NCBI GenBank assembly: GCA_023460975.1 | Contig: JAEWOG010000012.1 | Coordinates: forward strand, 1 to 31,732 | Length of the DNA stretch: 31,732 bases | Source: Actinomycetes bacterium | GTDB lineage: Bacteria; Actinomycetota; Actinomycetes; Propionibacteriales; Nocardioidaceae | Direction of reading: 5' to 3' | Shown: positions 7,344 through 14,341 of the stretch, in pieces | Layout of the letters: every line of letters begins with the position of its first letter | Position numbering within the stretch: position 1 is the first letter of the stretch | Notes under the pieces: model-generated | Database searches by the model: none | What the model saw: the letters and a program-made list of their open reading frames with translations, nothing else | Told to the model about the DNA's origin: nothing | Position numbers and translations under genes: made by a program

Positions 7344-8801
7344 ATGACCAGCACCGCGACGCTCCCCACGGGACGCGACCTCGAGGCCGACGACCTCGAG
7401 GCCGCCGAGCTCGACGAGCGTGCCCTGCTCGCCGAGCTCGGCGTCCACCGCCAGGTCATCACCGCCGCAGAGATCGAGGAGTTGGACCTCGTGCACGCGT
7501 GGGCCCGGGCGCATCCCGCCCTCGGCGACGCCAGCGTCCTCACACCCGATGAGGCGCCCGGCGGAGATGGCACTCCCTCCGTGGCGGCGTTCACTGCCGA
7601 GCCTCTCGCACTCGCCCTGGCCATCAGCCCCACCGCCGCCCAAGCCCTCATCGCCGACGTCCTCGACCTCCACCACAGGCTCCCCCGACTCCTCGACCAG
7701 ATCCGCCTCTTCCGCCTGCCTGTGTGGCGCGCGCGCCGCATCGCCAAGGCCACCCGCGCACTCCCCTTCGACGCCGCACGCTGGGTGGACCGGCAACTCC
7801 TCGGCACCGCTGGCTCCGTCGGACCCGCCCAACTCGACCGCCTCATCGCCACCGCGATCGCCCGCGTCAACCCCGAGGGAAAAGCCGACCGCGAAGCCAC
7901 AGCCCAAGCCCACTGGGACGTCACCCTCACCCACCCACGCGGCTGGGCCGGGACCTCCACGCTCACCGCCACCGGCGACACCGCCGACCTCACCGGCCTC
8001 ATGGAGATCGTCGCCGCTGAGGCCGAATCGCTCGACGCCCTCGACCCAGCCCCCGCCGGAGCCCGGCGCGTCAAAGCCTTGTCGAGCCTGATCCGTCGTG
8101 GGGATCGAGGAGCGCAGGACGCCCTCGACTTCACCACCGCGCCTGACGGCCCTGACAGCCCGGACGGCCCCAGGACCGATCGAAGGCGTCGCGACCGCGT
8201 CCGCCTCTACCTTCACGCCAGTCTCAGCGAGATCCTTGCGGCCGCCGGCACCGCCGACTCCATCGCAGCCGCTGACGGCGAACTGGACGCCATCGGGACA
8301 GTCGAACGCCTCGGCCCGCTCACGCTGACCCGGATCAAGAAATGGCTCGGCCACTCCCGCGTCACCGTCATCCCAGTCCTCGATCTCGCCGATGACCCGT
8401 GGACTCCACAACACGACCCGCCACCGCGCACAGCCGAACGAGTGGTTCTGCGCGACGGCGGATGCGTCTTCCCCGGCTGCGGCCGCGACGCCAGATCAGC
8501 CGATCTCGACCACATCGTCCCCTGGCCGCACGGCAGCACACGCCCGTCGAATCTTGCTCCCCTGTGCCGCCGTCACCACCGGCTCAAAACCGCCGGCGTG
8601 TGGTCCTACGACCGCATCGACGGCGACTACCTGTGGACGGGCCCGCAGGGCCAGCTCGTGCACGTCCACCGAGGCGTGCCGATGTCCCTCGACGCGCTCG
8701 TTCAGGACCCGTCGGTCGGGGCGTTGAAGCCCTCGGACGCCAAGCCGTCCCCGAGATCCGTCATGGTCGCGTCGAACTCGCGCTCCAGATCGACGCCGTA
8801 G
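7344..8801 (+). CDS. DUF222 / HNH endonuclease domain protein (13E12-repeat-like)
   Basis: About 485 residues. An N-terminal helical DUF222-type region (about residues 60-260) is followed by a C-terminal HNH domain: DGGCVFPGCGRDARSADLDH with His390, SNLAPLC with Asn403 and CRRHHRLKT with His411/412, plus zinc-type cysteines. This matches the 13E12 repeat family, which is often multicopy in actinobacterial genomes and of uncertain biological role. ATG 7344 is used; an in-frame TTG at 7332 is possible. The last 33 residues or so read through the antisense of the convergent MazG-like gene (100-bp overlap) and look non-homologous, suggesting loss of an earlier stop or abutment of a mobile unit. 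Confidence 0.88.
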   Translation: MTSTATLPTGRDLEADDLEAAELDERALLAELGVHRQVITAAEIEELDLVHAWARAHPALGDASVLTPDEAPGGDGTPSVAAFTAEPLALALAISPTAAQALIADVLDLHHRLPRLLDQIRLFRLPVWRARRIAKATRALPFDAARWVDRQLLGTAGSVGPAQLDRLIATAIARVNPEGKADREATAQAHWDVTLTHPRGWAGTSTLTATGDTADLTGLMEIVAAEAESLDALDPAPAGARRVKALSSLIRRGDRGAQDALDFTTAPDGPDSPDGPRTDRRRRDRVRLYLHASLSEILAAAGTADSIAAADGELDAIGTVERLGPLTLTRIKKWLGHSRVTVIPVLDLADDPWTPQHDPPPRTAERVVLRDGGCVFPGCGRDARSADLDHIVPWPHGSTRPSNLAPLCRRHHRLKTAGVWSYDRIDGDYLWTGPQGQLVHVHRGVPMSLDALVQDPSVGALKPSDAKPSPRSVMVASNSRSRSTP

Positions 8802-9046
8802 GCGTCGGCCAGCACCATCACGCTCCACAGGCAGTCGGCGAGCTCGTGGGCCAGCGCCTCGTCGAGGTCCTCGCGCGGGCGCACCCCGGCCTTGCCCTGG
8901 ACGAGCTTCGCGAGGTCGCCGACATCGCCGAGGAAGCCGAGCATGATCTCCTCGGTCGTCCACGCCCGACCATGAGTGGCCGTCTCCCAGGCCGCGTACT
9001 GCGCGCGCACCTCGCGAGCCCGGGTCTGCATCTGTGCGAAGTCCAT
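8702..9046 (-). CDS. MazG-like nucleotide pyrophosphohydrolase
   Basis: A 114-residue all-alpha NTP-pyrophosphatase-like protein (MazG/dCTPase superfamily), expected to hydrolyse non-canonical or excess nucleoside triphosphates to monophosphate and pyrophosphate. WTTEEIMLGFLGDVGDLAKL and EALAHELADCLWSVMVLADAYGVDL supply the ExxxD and ExxD acidic residues that bind Mg2+ in this family. I use ATG 9046 (MDFAQMQTRAREVR); ATGs at 9055 and 9058 are also in frame. None has a strong ribosome binding site. It lies 44 nt downstream of the SDR gene on the same strand, and its 3' end overlaps the convergent HNH gene by 100 bp. Confidence 0.85.
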   Translation of the reverse strand: MDFAQMQTRAREVRAQYAAWETATHGRAWTTEEIMLGFLGDVGDLAKLVQGKAGVRPREDLDEALAHELADCLWSVMVLADAYGVDLEREFDATMTDLGDGLASEGFNAPTDGS

Positions 9047-9090
9047 GGCGGGCATCATCGCAGGCGCATCGGTGCCCGTCGGCGTACAAG

Positions 9091-9777
9091 TCAGCGCGGC
9101 CCCGGACGTACGGTGATCTCCTCCAGCGTCGCGTCGCGGGGCAGGTCGAGGACATAGCGCACGGTGTCGGCGACCGACGAGGCCGCGATCCAGTCCTCGG
9201 GGCGGTAGTCCTTGCCTTCCTGGGCGTGGACCTTCTTCTGCATCGGCGTGGCAGTACGGCTCGGGAAGACCGTCGTGACCCGCAGGCCGTGGACGCGTTC
9301 CTCGGCGCGGACGGCATCCGCAAGAGCCCGGACGCCGAACTTGGAGGCGGCGTACGCGCCCCATTCGGGGCTCACGCTGAGTCCCGCGGTGGAGTTCACG
9401 AAGACCACGGTGCCCCTGGCCGCGCGCAGCGCGGGGAGGAACTCGCGGGTGAGCACGGCAGGCGAGGTGAGGTTCACGTCCAACTGGTGCTGCCACTCGG
9501 CCAGCCGCAGCCGCTCGACCGTGGCCAGCTCGACCGTGCCCGCCACGTGGACCAGAGAATCAACGGGGCCGTCGACAAGCCTGCCGATCCCGTTGAGCGT
9601 GCTCGGCTCGGCGAGATCAGCGACGAGCACCTGCGCCGCAGGGAACTCAGCCGCGATCGCCTCACGACGTGCCTCGTCGCGGGCAAGCAGGACCAGCCCG
9701 TCGCCTCGCTCGGTGAGCTGGCGCGCCAGCGCAGCACCGATCCCCGAGCCGGCCCCCGTGAGGACATGCCTGCTCAT
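9091..9777 (-). CDS. short-chain dehydrogenase/reductase (SDR)
   Basis: A 228-residue classical SDR. The Rossmann motif TGAGSGIG (residues 7-14) binds NAD(P), Asn102 (DVNLTS) stabilises the fold, and the catalytic set is Ser129, Tyr142 and Lys146 (AYAASK). Its start overlaps the stop of the upstream MDR gene by 4 nt (ATGA), so the two are translationally coupled and may act on related carbonyl or alcohol substrates. No substrate can be assigned. Confidence 0.93.
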   Translation of the reverse strand: MSRHVLTGAGSGIGAALARQLTERGDGLVLLARDEARREAIAAEFPAAQVLVADLAEPSTLNGIGRLVDGPVDSLVHVAGTVELATVERLRLAEWQHQLDVNLTSPAVLTREFLPALRAARGTVVFVNSTAGLSVSPEWGAYAASKFGVRALADAVRAEERVHGLRVTTVFPSRTATPMQKKVHAQEGKDYRPEDWIAASSVADTVRYVLDLPRDATLEEITVRPGPR

Positions 9778-10742
9778 CGCGTGAACACAATCTTGCCGAA
9801 CACGTCACCGGCCGCCATGGCCTCGAAGCCCGAACGAGCCTCCGTCATGGCGATCTCGCGGTCCAGCAGCGGCCGGGTCCCCGTCGCATCGAGGAACTTC
9901 ACCAGCGCATCCAGCTCGTCACGGGTGCCCATGGTGGACCCGATGACCGACAGCTGGAGGAAGAAGATGCGGGTCAACTCGGCGTCGTCGAGGTTGGGCC
10001 CCGACGTGGTGCCGCTGATGACGATGCGGCCGCCCGGGCGCAGCGCCCGGATCGAGTGGCTCCAGGTCGCGCGACCGACCGTCTCCATCACGGCGTCCAC
10101 CTTGAGCGGCAGCCGAGCCCCCGACTCGAACACCTCGTGGGCGCCGATCTCCAGGGCCCGGGCGCGCTTGGCCTCGTCCCGGCTCGTCGCGAGGACGCGG
10201 AGGCCGGCCGCACGAGCCAGGGTGATCAGCGCGGTCGCGACACCGCCGCCGGCGCCCTGCACGAGCACGGTCTCCCCCGGCTTGAGCTGCCCCTGGGTGA
10301 AGAGCATGCGGTACGCCGTCAGCCACGCGGTCGGCAGCGTGGCGGCCTCCGCGAACGACAACGACGCGGGCTTGGGCACCAAGTTGCGCTTGGGGACGAT
10401 CACCGTGTCTGCGAAGGTGCCCTGATGGCGCTCGGAGAGCAGCGACCGCCGGGGATCGAAGGTCTCATCGCCCGACCAGTCGGGATCGGACACGACTGCG
10501 TGGACCACGACCTCGTTGCCGTCCTCGTCGATCCCGGCGGCATCGCAGCCTAGGATCATCGGCAGCGACTCCTGCCGCAGCCCCACGCCGCGCAGCGACC
10601 ACAGGTCGTGGTGGTTCAGCGACGCCGCCTTGACGGTGACCGCGCTCCACCCCTCAGGGGCCACGGGGTCCGGGCGCTCGCCGACCACCAGCCCGCTGAG
10701 CGGATCGTCGTTGGAGAAGGACTCGGCGTAGACGGCGAACAT
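9774..10742 (-). CDS. zinc-type alcohol dehydrogenase-like / quinone oxidoreductase (MDR family)
   Basis: A 322-residue medium-chain dehydrogenase/reductase. It has a GroES-like N-terminal half (SLNHHDLWSLRGVG, ILGCDAAGI) and a Rossmann domain with VLVQGAGGGVATALITLARAAG (about residues 158-180), which binds NADPH. Cysteine and histidine ligands for catalytic zinc are not evident, so quinone-oxidoreductase or enoyl-reductase-like activity is more likely than zinc alcohol dehydrogenase. It is first in a minus-strand unit with the SDR and possibly the MazG-like gene. TAGCCT 6 nt before the ATG indicates a leaderless transcript. Confidence 0.9.
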   Translation of the reverse strand: MFAVYAESFSNDDPLSGLVVGERPDPVAPEGWSAVTVKAASLNHHDLWSLRGVGLRQESLPMILGCDAAGIDEDGNEVVVHAVVSDPDWSGDETFDPRRSLLSERHQGTFADTVIVPKRNLVPKPASLSFAEAATLPTAWLTAYRMLFTQGQLKPGETVLVQGAGGGVATALITLARAAGLRVLATSRDEAKRARALEIGAHEVFESGARLPLKVDAVMETVGRATWSHSIRALRPGGRIVISGTTSGPNLDDAELTRIFFLQLSVIGSTMGTRDELDALVKFLDATGTRPLLDREIAMTEARSGFEAMAAGDVFGKIVFTR

Positions 10743-10748
10743 GCTCCG

Positions 10749-10754
10749 AGGCTA
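10749..10754 (-). promoter_or_regulatory. putative -10 box (TAGCCT) for the MDR-SDR unit
   Basis: On the minus strand TAGCCT is followed by CGGAGC and then the ATG at 10742, a 6-nt spacing typical of leaderless actinobacterial genes. Confidence 0.5.
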
Positions 10755-10767
10755 ACGGAGTGGCCCC

Positions 10768-13236
10768 TCACTGGGCCGACCAGTCCGCGCCGTACAGACA
10801 CAGCACCTGCGCCCCCGGCACCTCGGCCCGAGTACGAGCCAGAGCGCGCGCCGCGGACTCACCCCCCGCGACCATGCGGTGGTACGCGGCCATCGCCTCC
10901 GAAGCGACCTCGTCAGGCAACGGCGAGACAGACGCGACCACCGAACCGACCCCCAGCGCGAGCAGCGCCGCGCTCAGGCCCAATGGCTCGTCCCCCGGGC
11001 TGACCGCCGACTGCCCGACGTCACAGGCCGAGAGCACCGCGTGTCCGGCGGCCACCGAACCCAGTTCGTGCACGTAGGCAGGCCCGTCGGACATCCGCAG
11101 GGACGAGAACATCGGGTTCTGCTCCTCGTGAGTGCCGTGGGCCGCCACATGGACGACTCCGGCCCGCGCGAAGGCCGCCAGAAGGTCCGCGCTCGTGGCG
11201 CCGTCAGTCACCTCCACGGCCGATGCGGCCCCGTGCCATCGGGCGGCGACCGCCTGCGCCTCACCCGCGGCGCCGGGGACCCCTGGCCCCGTCAGGACGC
11301 GCACCTGGGGCCGCACAGATCTCGGGTCCGTACGGGCCCACCTGGTCACCGACCCGGCCACGGTGAGGGCTCGCGGGGCCAGGCCAGGAAGCAGGCCCCA
11401 CGCGCACGAGGCCAACCGTCGCGTCGGCGCGATCACGACGTCGTCGCCCAGCAGATCGGCGACCGGCGCCACCACGGCCGCGTCCAACGCGAGGGCCGAC
11501 GCCGCCACCGCCTTGTCGAGCATCGGCACCAGCGCCGTCCCGCGGGCCAGGGAGCGCGCCCGCAGGTCGCGCCGCAAGCGATCGGCCAACGCGTCGACGT
11601 CCGCGGCGGGCAGCCGCCGTACGGCCGAGACGCCCTCACCCACGACCAGCGCGAACCTGTCCTCTCGATGGGCGACGTACATCAGCAGGGTCTGGTCCGC
11701 GGCGACCAGCCGCGACCGCACCTCCGCGTATGAGGCGGGTCGGGCCCCAACGGTCCCGCTTCCGCTCCGCGCCCAGGTCAACTGCCGGACGCGCTCCTCC
11801 AACTGCGCCACGCGCGCCGCGTCGTCGGTGCCGTCGCCCTCCCGCGCGCCCCCGAGCCGCAGCAGACGCAACTGCGAGACCGTCTCTGCGATCTCGGGGT
11901 CCGGGTCAGGCATGACAGGCAGTGTTCGCTGCGCGGAGCCACGCCAACGCTCAGCGCTGGTGTACAGGTCCTGGGGCCGCCCAGATCGAAGCGCGCGCTC
12001 CACGTCCAGGTCGGCCAGCCGGCCCCCATGGATGGACAGTCCTGCGCGCACCTCGAGGCTGGGGACGGCCCCCTGCCGCTGCTGCAGGAGAGTGGCCGCT
12101 GCGCGGACCTCGCGCCCGCACCCGACCCCGTCGCCCTCGGCGTCGGCCACGGCTGCGCGCAGGAACCGTTCGTGCAGCTCGGCGCTGAGGTCCTGGCGGC
12201 GGCGCCGGCCCAGCTCCGCCAAGGCGCCCCGCGCGCCGGCCAGGTCGCGGGCCAGGAGCCGGGACTCCGCGACCAGGCGCAGACCCATCCGGCCGGAGGT
12301 CGTGGTGGCGTCCACGTACGCCGGGCGGGCCGCACGGGTCCTCGCGCCACGGTTGAGGTCGACCGTGCGCCGGATCAGGTCGGCAGCCTCGGCCCTGCCC
12401 GTGGCGTCGCGCGACGCGAAGGCGCGGGCCGCGGCCCCGGCAGCTCGGGACGCCGATTCGGCCTCACCCCGCAGCAGGTGGGCACGGGACAGGTCCAGCA
12501 GGATCTCGCCCTCGTCGATGCGTTGGCGTCGTGCGCGCGCCGTCGTCGCTGCCTCCTCGAGCAGCCCGACTGCCTGGGTCACGAGCCCCGCCTCGAGGAG
12601 GACCCGCGCCAGGTCGTGGCGGGCGTGCACGCGCTCCACCTCCACCTCCATCGCATCGGCCGCCCGCATCAGCCCGATCGCTGCCGGGAGGTTGCCCGCG
12701 AAGTACTCGAGGCAGCCGAGGTTGTGGCGCGCCTTGAACACCATCTCCGGCCACCCCTGCTCCTCGGACAGCGCCAGGGCCGCGAGGAGGTCACGGCGGC
12801 CCGGCCCCAGTTCCAGACGGGTGACCTCGGCAAGCCCCCGATTGAGCAGGACGGCCAGGCGTTCGAGGGGCACTCGCAGGTCTCCCAGCCGCACGGCGCG
12901 CAGCGACGTAAGCCCGCGCTCCCAGTCCCCCAAGGACATCCAGACGGTGCCCTCCTGGATGTCGGCCAACGCGGCGGCGTACGCGGACCCGCACTCGGCG
13001 CCCTGCGCCCGGGCATCCGCCAGTGTCGCCAGCGCGCGGTCGAGACCGTGCAGGTGCAGTTCGGTCAGCGCGAGCGTGACGAGCATGCGCGCGCGCAACT
13101 CACCACCGCCGTCGGGCAACCCCTGGATGCCGCGGCGCAGTTCCTTTTCGGCGGCAGGCCAGTCCCCCAGGCCGTTGAACCGCTTGGCCGAGGCAAGGCG
13201 ACGCTCGGCCGTCCCCTCAGCGTCAGCCCTCGGCAA
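10768..13236 (-). CDS. TPR-CHAT domain protease (caspase-like)
   Basis: An 822-residue cytosolic protein with no signal peptide or membrane helix. Residues about 10-460 are helical repeats of TPR type (for example ARMLVTLALTELHLHGLDRALATLADARAQG and KARHNLGCLEYFAGNLPAAIGLMRAAD). The C-terminal part (about 510-822) is a CHAT domain, a caspase/separase-fold cysteine protease, with the dyad His700 (VHVAAHGTH) and Cys738 (AVLSACDVG). Both residues are intact, so it is probably active. It starts at TTG 13236 with TGAGG overlapping the preceding stop, 5 nt after the 13242 gene, and is last in the S8 / sigma / small-protein / CHAT operon. By analogy with other TPR-CHAT proteins, the TPRs probably sense a ligand or partner that releases protease activity; target unknown. 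Confidence 0.9.
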   Translation of the reverse strand: MPRADAEGTAERRLASAKRFNGLGDWPAAEKELRRGIQGLPDGGGELRARMLVTLALTELHLHGLDRALATLADARAQGAECGSAYAAALADIQEGTVWMSLGDWERGLTSLRAVRLGDLRVPLERLAVLLNRGLAEVTRLELGPGRRDLLAALALSEEQGWPEMVFKARHNLGCLEYFAGNLPAAIGLMRAADAMEVEVERVHARHDLARVLLEAGLVTQAVGLLEEAATTARARRQRIDEGEILLDLSRAHLLRGEAESASRAAGAAARAFASRDATGRAEAADLIRRTVDLNRGARTRAARPAYVDATTTSGRMGLRLVAESRLLARDLAGARGALAELGRRRRQDLSAELHERFLRAAVADAEGDGVGCGREVRAAATLLQQRQGAVPSLEVRAGLSIHGGRLADLDVERALRSGRPQDLYTSAERWRGSAQRTLPVMPDPDPEIAETVSQLRLLRLGGAREGDGTDDAARVAQLEERVRQLTWARSGSGTVGARPASYAEVRSRLVAADQTLLMYVAHREDRFALVVGEGVSAVRRLPAADVDALADRLRRDLRARSLARGTALVPMLDKAVAASALALDAAVVAPVADLLGDDVVIAPTRRLASCAWGLLPGLAPRALTVAGSVTRWARTDPRSVRPQVRVLTGPGVPGAAGEAQAVAARWHGAASAVEVTDGATSADLLAAFARAGVVHVAAHGTHEEQNPMFSSLRMSDGPAYVHELGSVAAGHAVLSACDVGQSAVSPGDEPLGLSAALLALGVGSVVASVSPLPDEVASEAMAAYHRMVAGGESAARALARTRAEVPGAQVLCLYGADWSAQ

Positions 13237-13241
13237 CGGCC

Positions 13242-13736
13242 TCAGACCCCGAACGGAGGGGTGACCAGGGGGCGGTACCCCGCACCGTCGAGACGCTGCA
13301 GGACGAGGTGGACCAGGCCCGGCTCCTGGAGCAGGAAGTCAAAGTGGCCCTGCTCGTCGGTACGCGTCGTCAGCGTCTGCTCGCCGCCCCGCAGTTCGAC
13401 GCTCACCGGCGTCGTGCTCGCCCAGCCGGAGACCCGGCGCCCGCCTCCGGGCTCGGTCTCGATGGTGATCATGGCGGTCAGGTCGGCCCCCGAGAAGGTC
13501 ACCGTGTCCGCCATCTCCATCTCGCTGCGTACACCTGCCAGCTGGGCCGTCACCACCGTGAGCTCGGCGACCTCGGCCTCCAGCGCGGCGACCGTGATGG
13601 CGAAGTTGATGCGGTCCACCATCCCGTCCGGGACCGGGTCCCGTACGTCGTGCGCCTGCCCCAGCAGCGCCAGGATCCGGGCGTCCTCATCGTCCAGCAG
13701 ACCGGCCGCTGTTGCGTTCATGTCGTTCATCCCCAT
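13242..13736 (-). CDS. small sigma-adjacent protein: helical N-terminus plus beta-sandwich-like C-terminus
   Basis: A 164-residue soluble protein. The N-terminal part (about 10-65: LLDDEDARILALLGQA, DPVPDGMVDRINFAI, LEAEVAEL) is helical and carries the DPVP motif I associate with small actinobacterial proteins linked to ECF sigma and CHAT genes. The C-terminal half (about 85-164: GGRRVSGWAST, PVSVELRGG, TRTDEQGHFDF, PGLVHLVLQR) resembles an Ig-like or carboxypeptidase-regulatory-like beta sandwich. The ATG at 13736 is preceded by a GCGAGG ribosome binding site and overlaps the sigma gene's stop by 10 nt. The position directly after an ECF sigma gene is where anti-sigma factors usually lie. 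It has no membrane segment or zinc motif. A sigma regulator or protease substrate is plausible but inferred. Confidence 0.78.
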   Translation of the reverse strand: MGMNDMNATAAGLLDDEDARILALLGQAHDVRDPVPDGMVDRINFAITVAALEAEVAELTVVTAQLAGVRSEMEMADTVTFSGADLTAMITIETEPGGGRRVSGWASTTPVSVELRGGEQTLTTRTDEQGHFDFLLQEPGLVHLVLQRLDGAGYRPLVTPPFGV

Positions 13737-14341
13737 GATGACCTCGCTCCCGACCAGCGGGTGTCGGCTTCCAGTGCGTTCCTCAGTGCCGCCATGCAGC
13801 GGCCGCGCGTCGGCCCGATGCTGCCGACCGGCATCCCCAGGGCCTCGGCGATCGCGGCGTAGTCCGGTCGATCTCCCAGCGCGACGACCCGGAGCAGGTA
13901 TCGGCACCGCTCCGACAGCTGGGAGAAGTGCCGCCACAGCACGTCCGAGTCATCGGCGGCGACGGCGTCGGCCTCCGGCCCCGGACCGGGGTCCGGTCTG
14001 CTGACCAGCGTCTCCTCCTGACGCTCGGTGGCCGGCTGCGCGCGGCTGCCACGTACGGCCATCGTGACTGCTCGTCGCCGCGTCGTGGTCACCAGCCACT
14101 GGAGGATCGCCTGCGGCGAGGTGATGGCGTCGCTGTTGCGATACAGCGCCAGCCACGTCTCCTGCACGGCGTCCTCCGCAGCCGTACGGTCCAGCCCACA
14201 GCCACGCGCGGTGCTCCACAGCAGCGGGGTGAGTTCGCCCACGAGCCTGCCGAGTGCCGTCTCCTCGCCGTCGCGGTAGGCGGTGAAGTCCGACGCGGCC
14301 CGGTCCACCAGTGAGGACGGAGCCTGGCCGCCCGCGTTCAC
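13727..14341 (-). CDS. ECF-type RNA polymerase sigma factor of the S8/CHAT operon
   Basis: About 204 residues with the two domains of ECF sigma factors. Region 2 (about 20-95) includes LLWSTARGCGLDRTAAEDAVQETWLALYRN and QWLVTTTRRRAV. Region 4 (about 135-190) includes FSQLSERCRYLLRVVALGDRPDYAAIAEALGMPVGSIGPTRGRCMAALR, which carries the helix-turn-helix that reads the -35 element. A Pro/Gly-rich linker joins them. It starts at GTG 14341, overlapping the S8 protease stop by 4 nt, and overlaps the next gene by 10 nt. This ordering means protease, sigma factor and downstream genes are made together. No classical zinc anti-sigma gene is present; control may come from the adjacent small protein or from proteolysis. 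Confidence 0.92.
   Translation of the reverse strand: MNAGGQAPSSLVDRAASDFTAYRDGEETALGRLVGELTPLLWSTARGCGLDRTAAEDAVQETWLALYRNSDAITSPQAILQWLVTTTRRRAVTMAVRGSRAQPATERQEETLVSRPDPGPGPEADAVAADDSDVLWRHFSQLSERCRYLLRVVALGDRPDYAAIAEALGMPVGSIGPTRGRCMAALRNALEADTRWSGARSSWG

Noticed and set aside
12028..14004. 658-codon plus-strand frame across the CHAT/sigma operon
   Set aside because: Antisense shadow of three genes with recognisable families on the minus strand.
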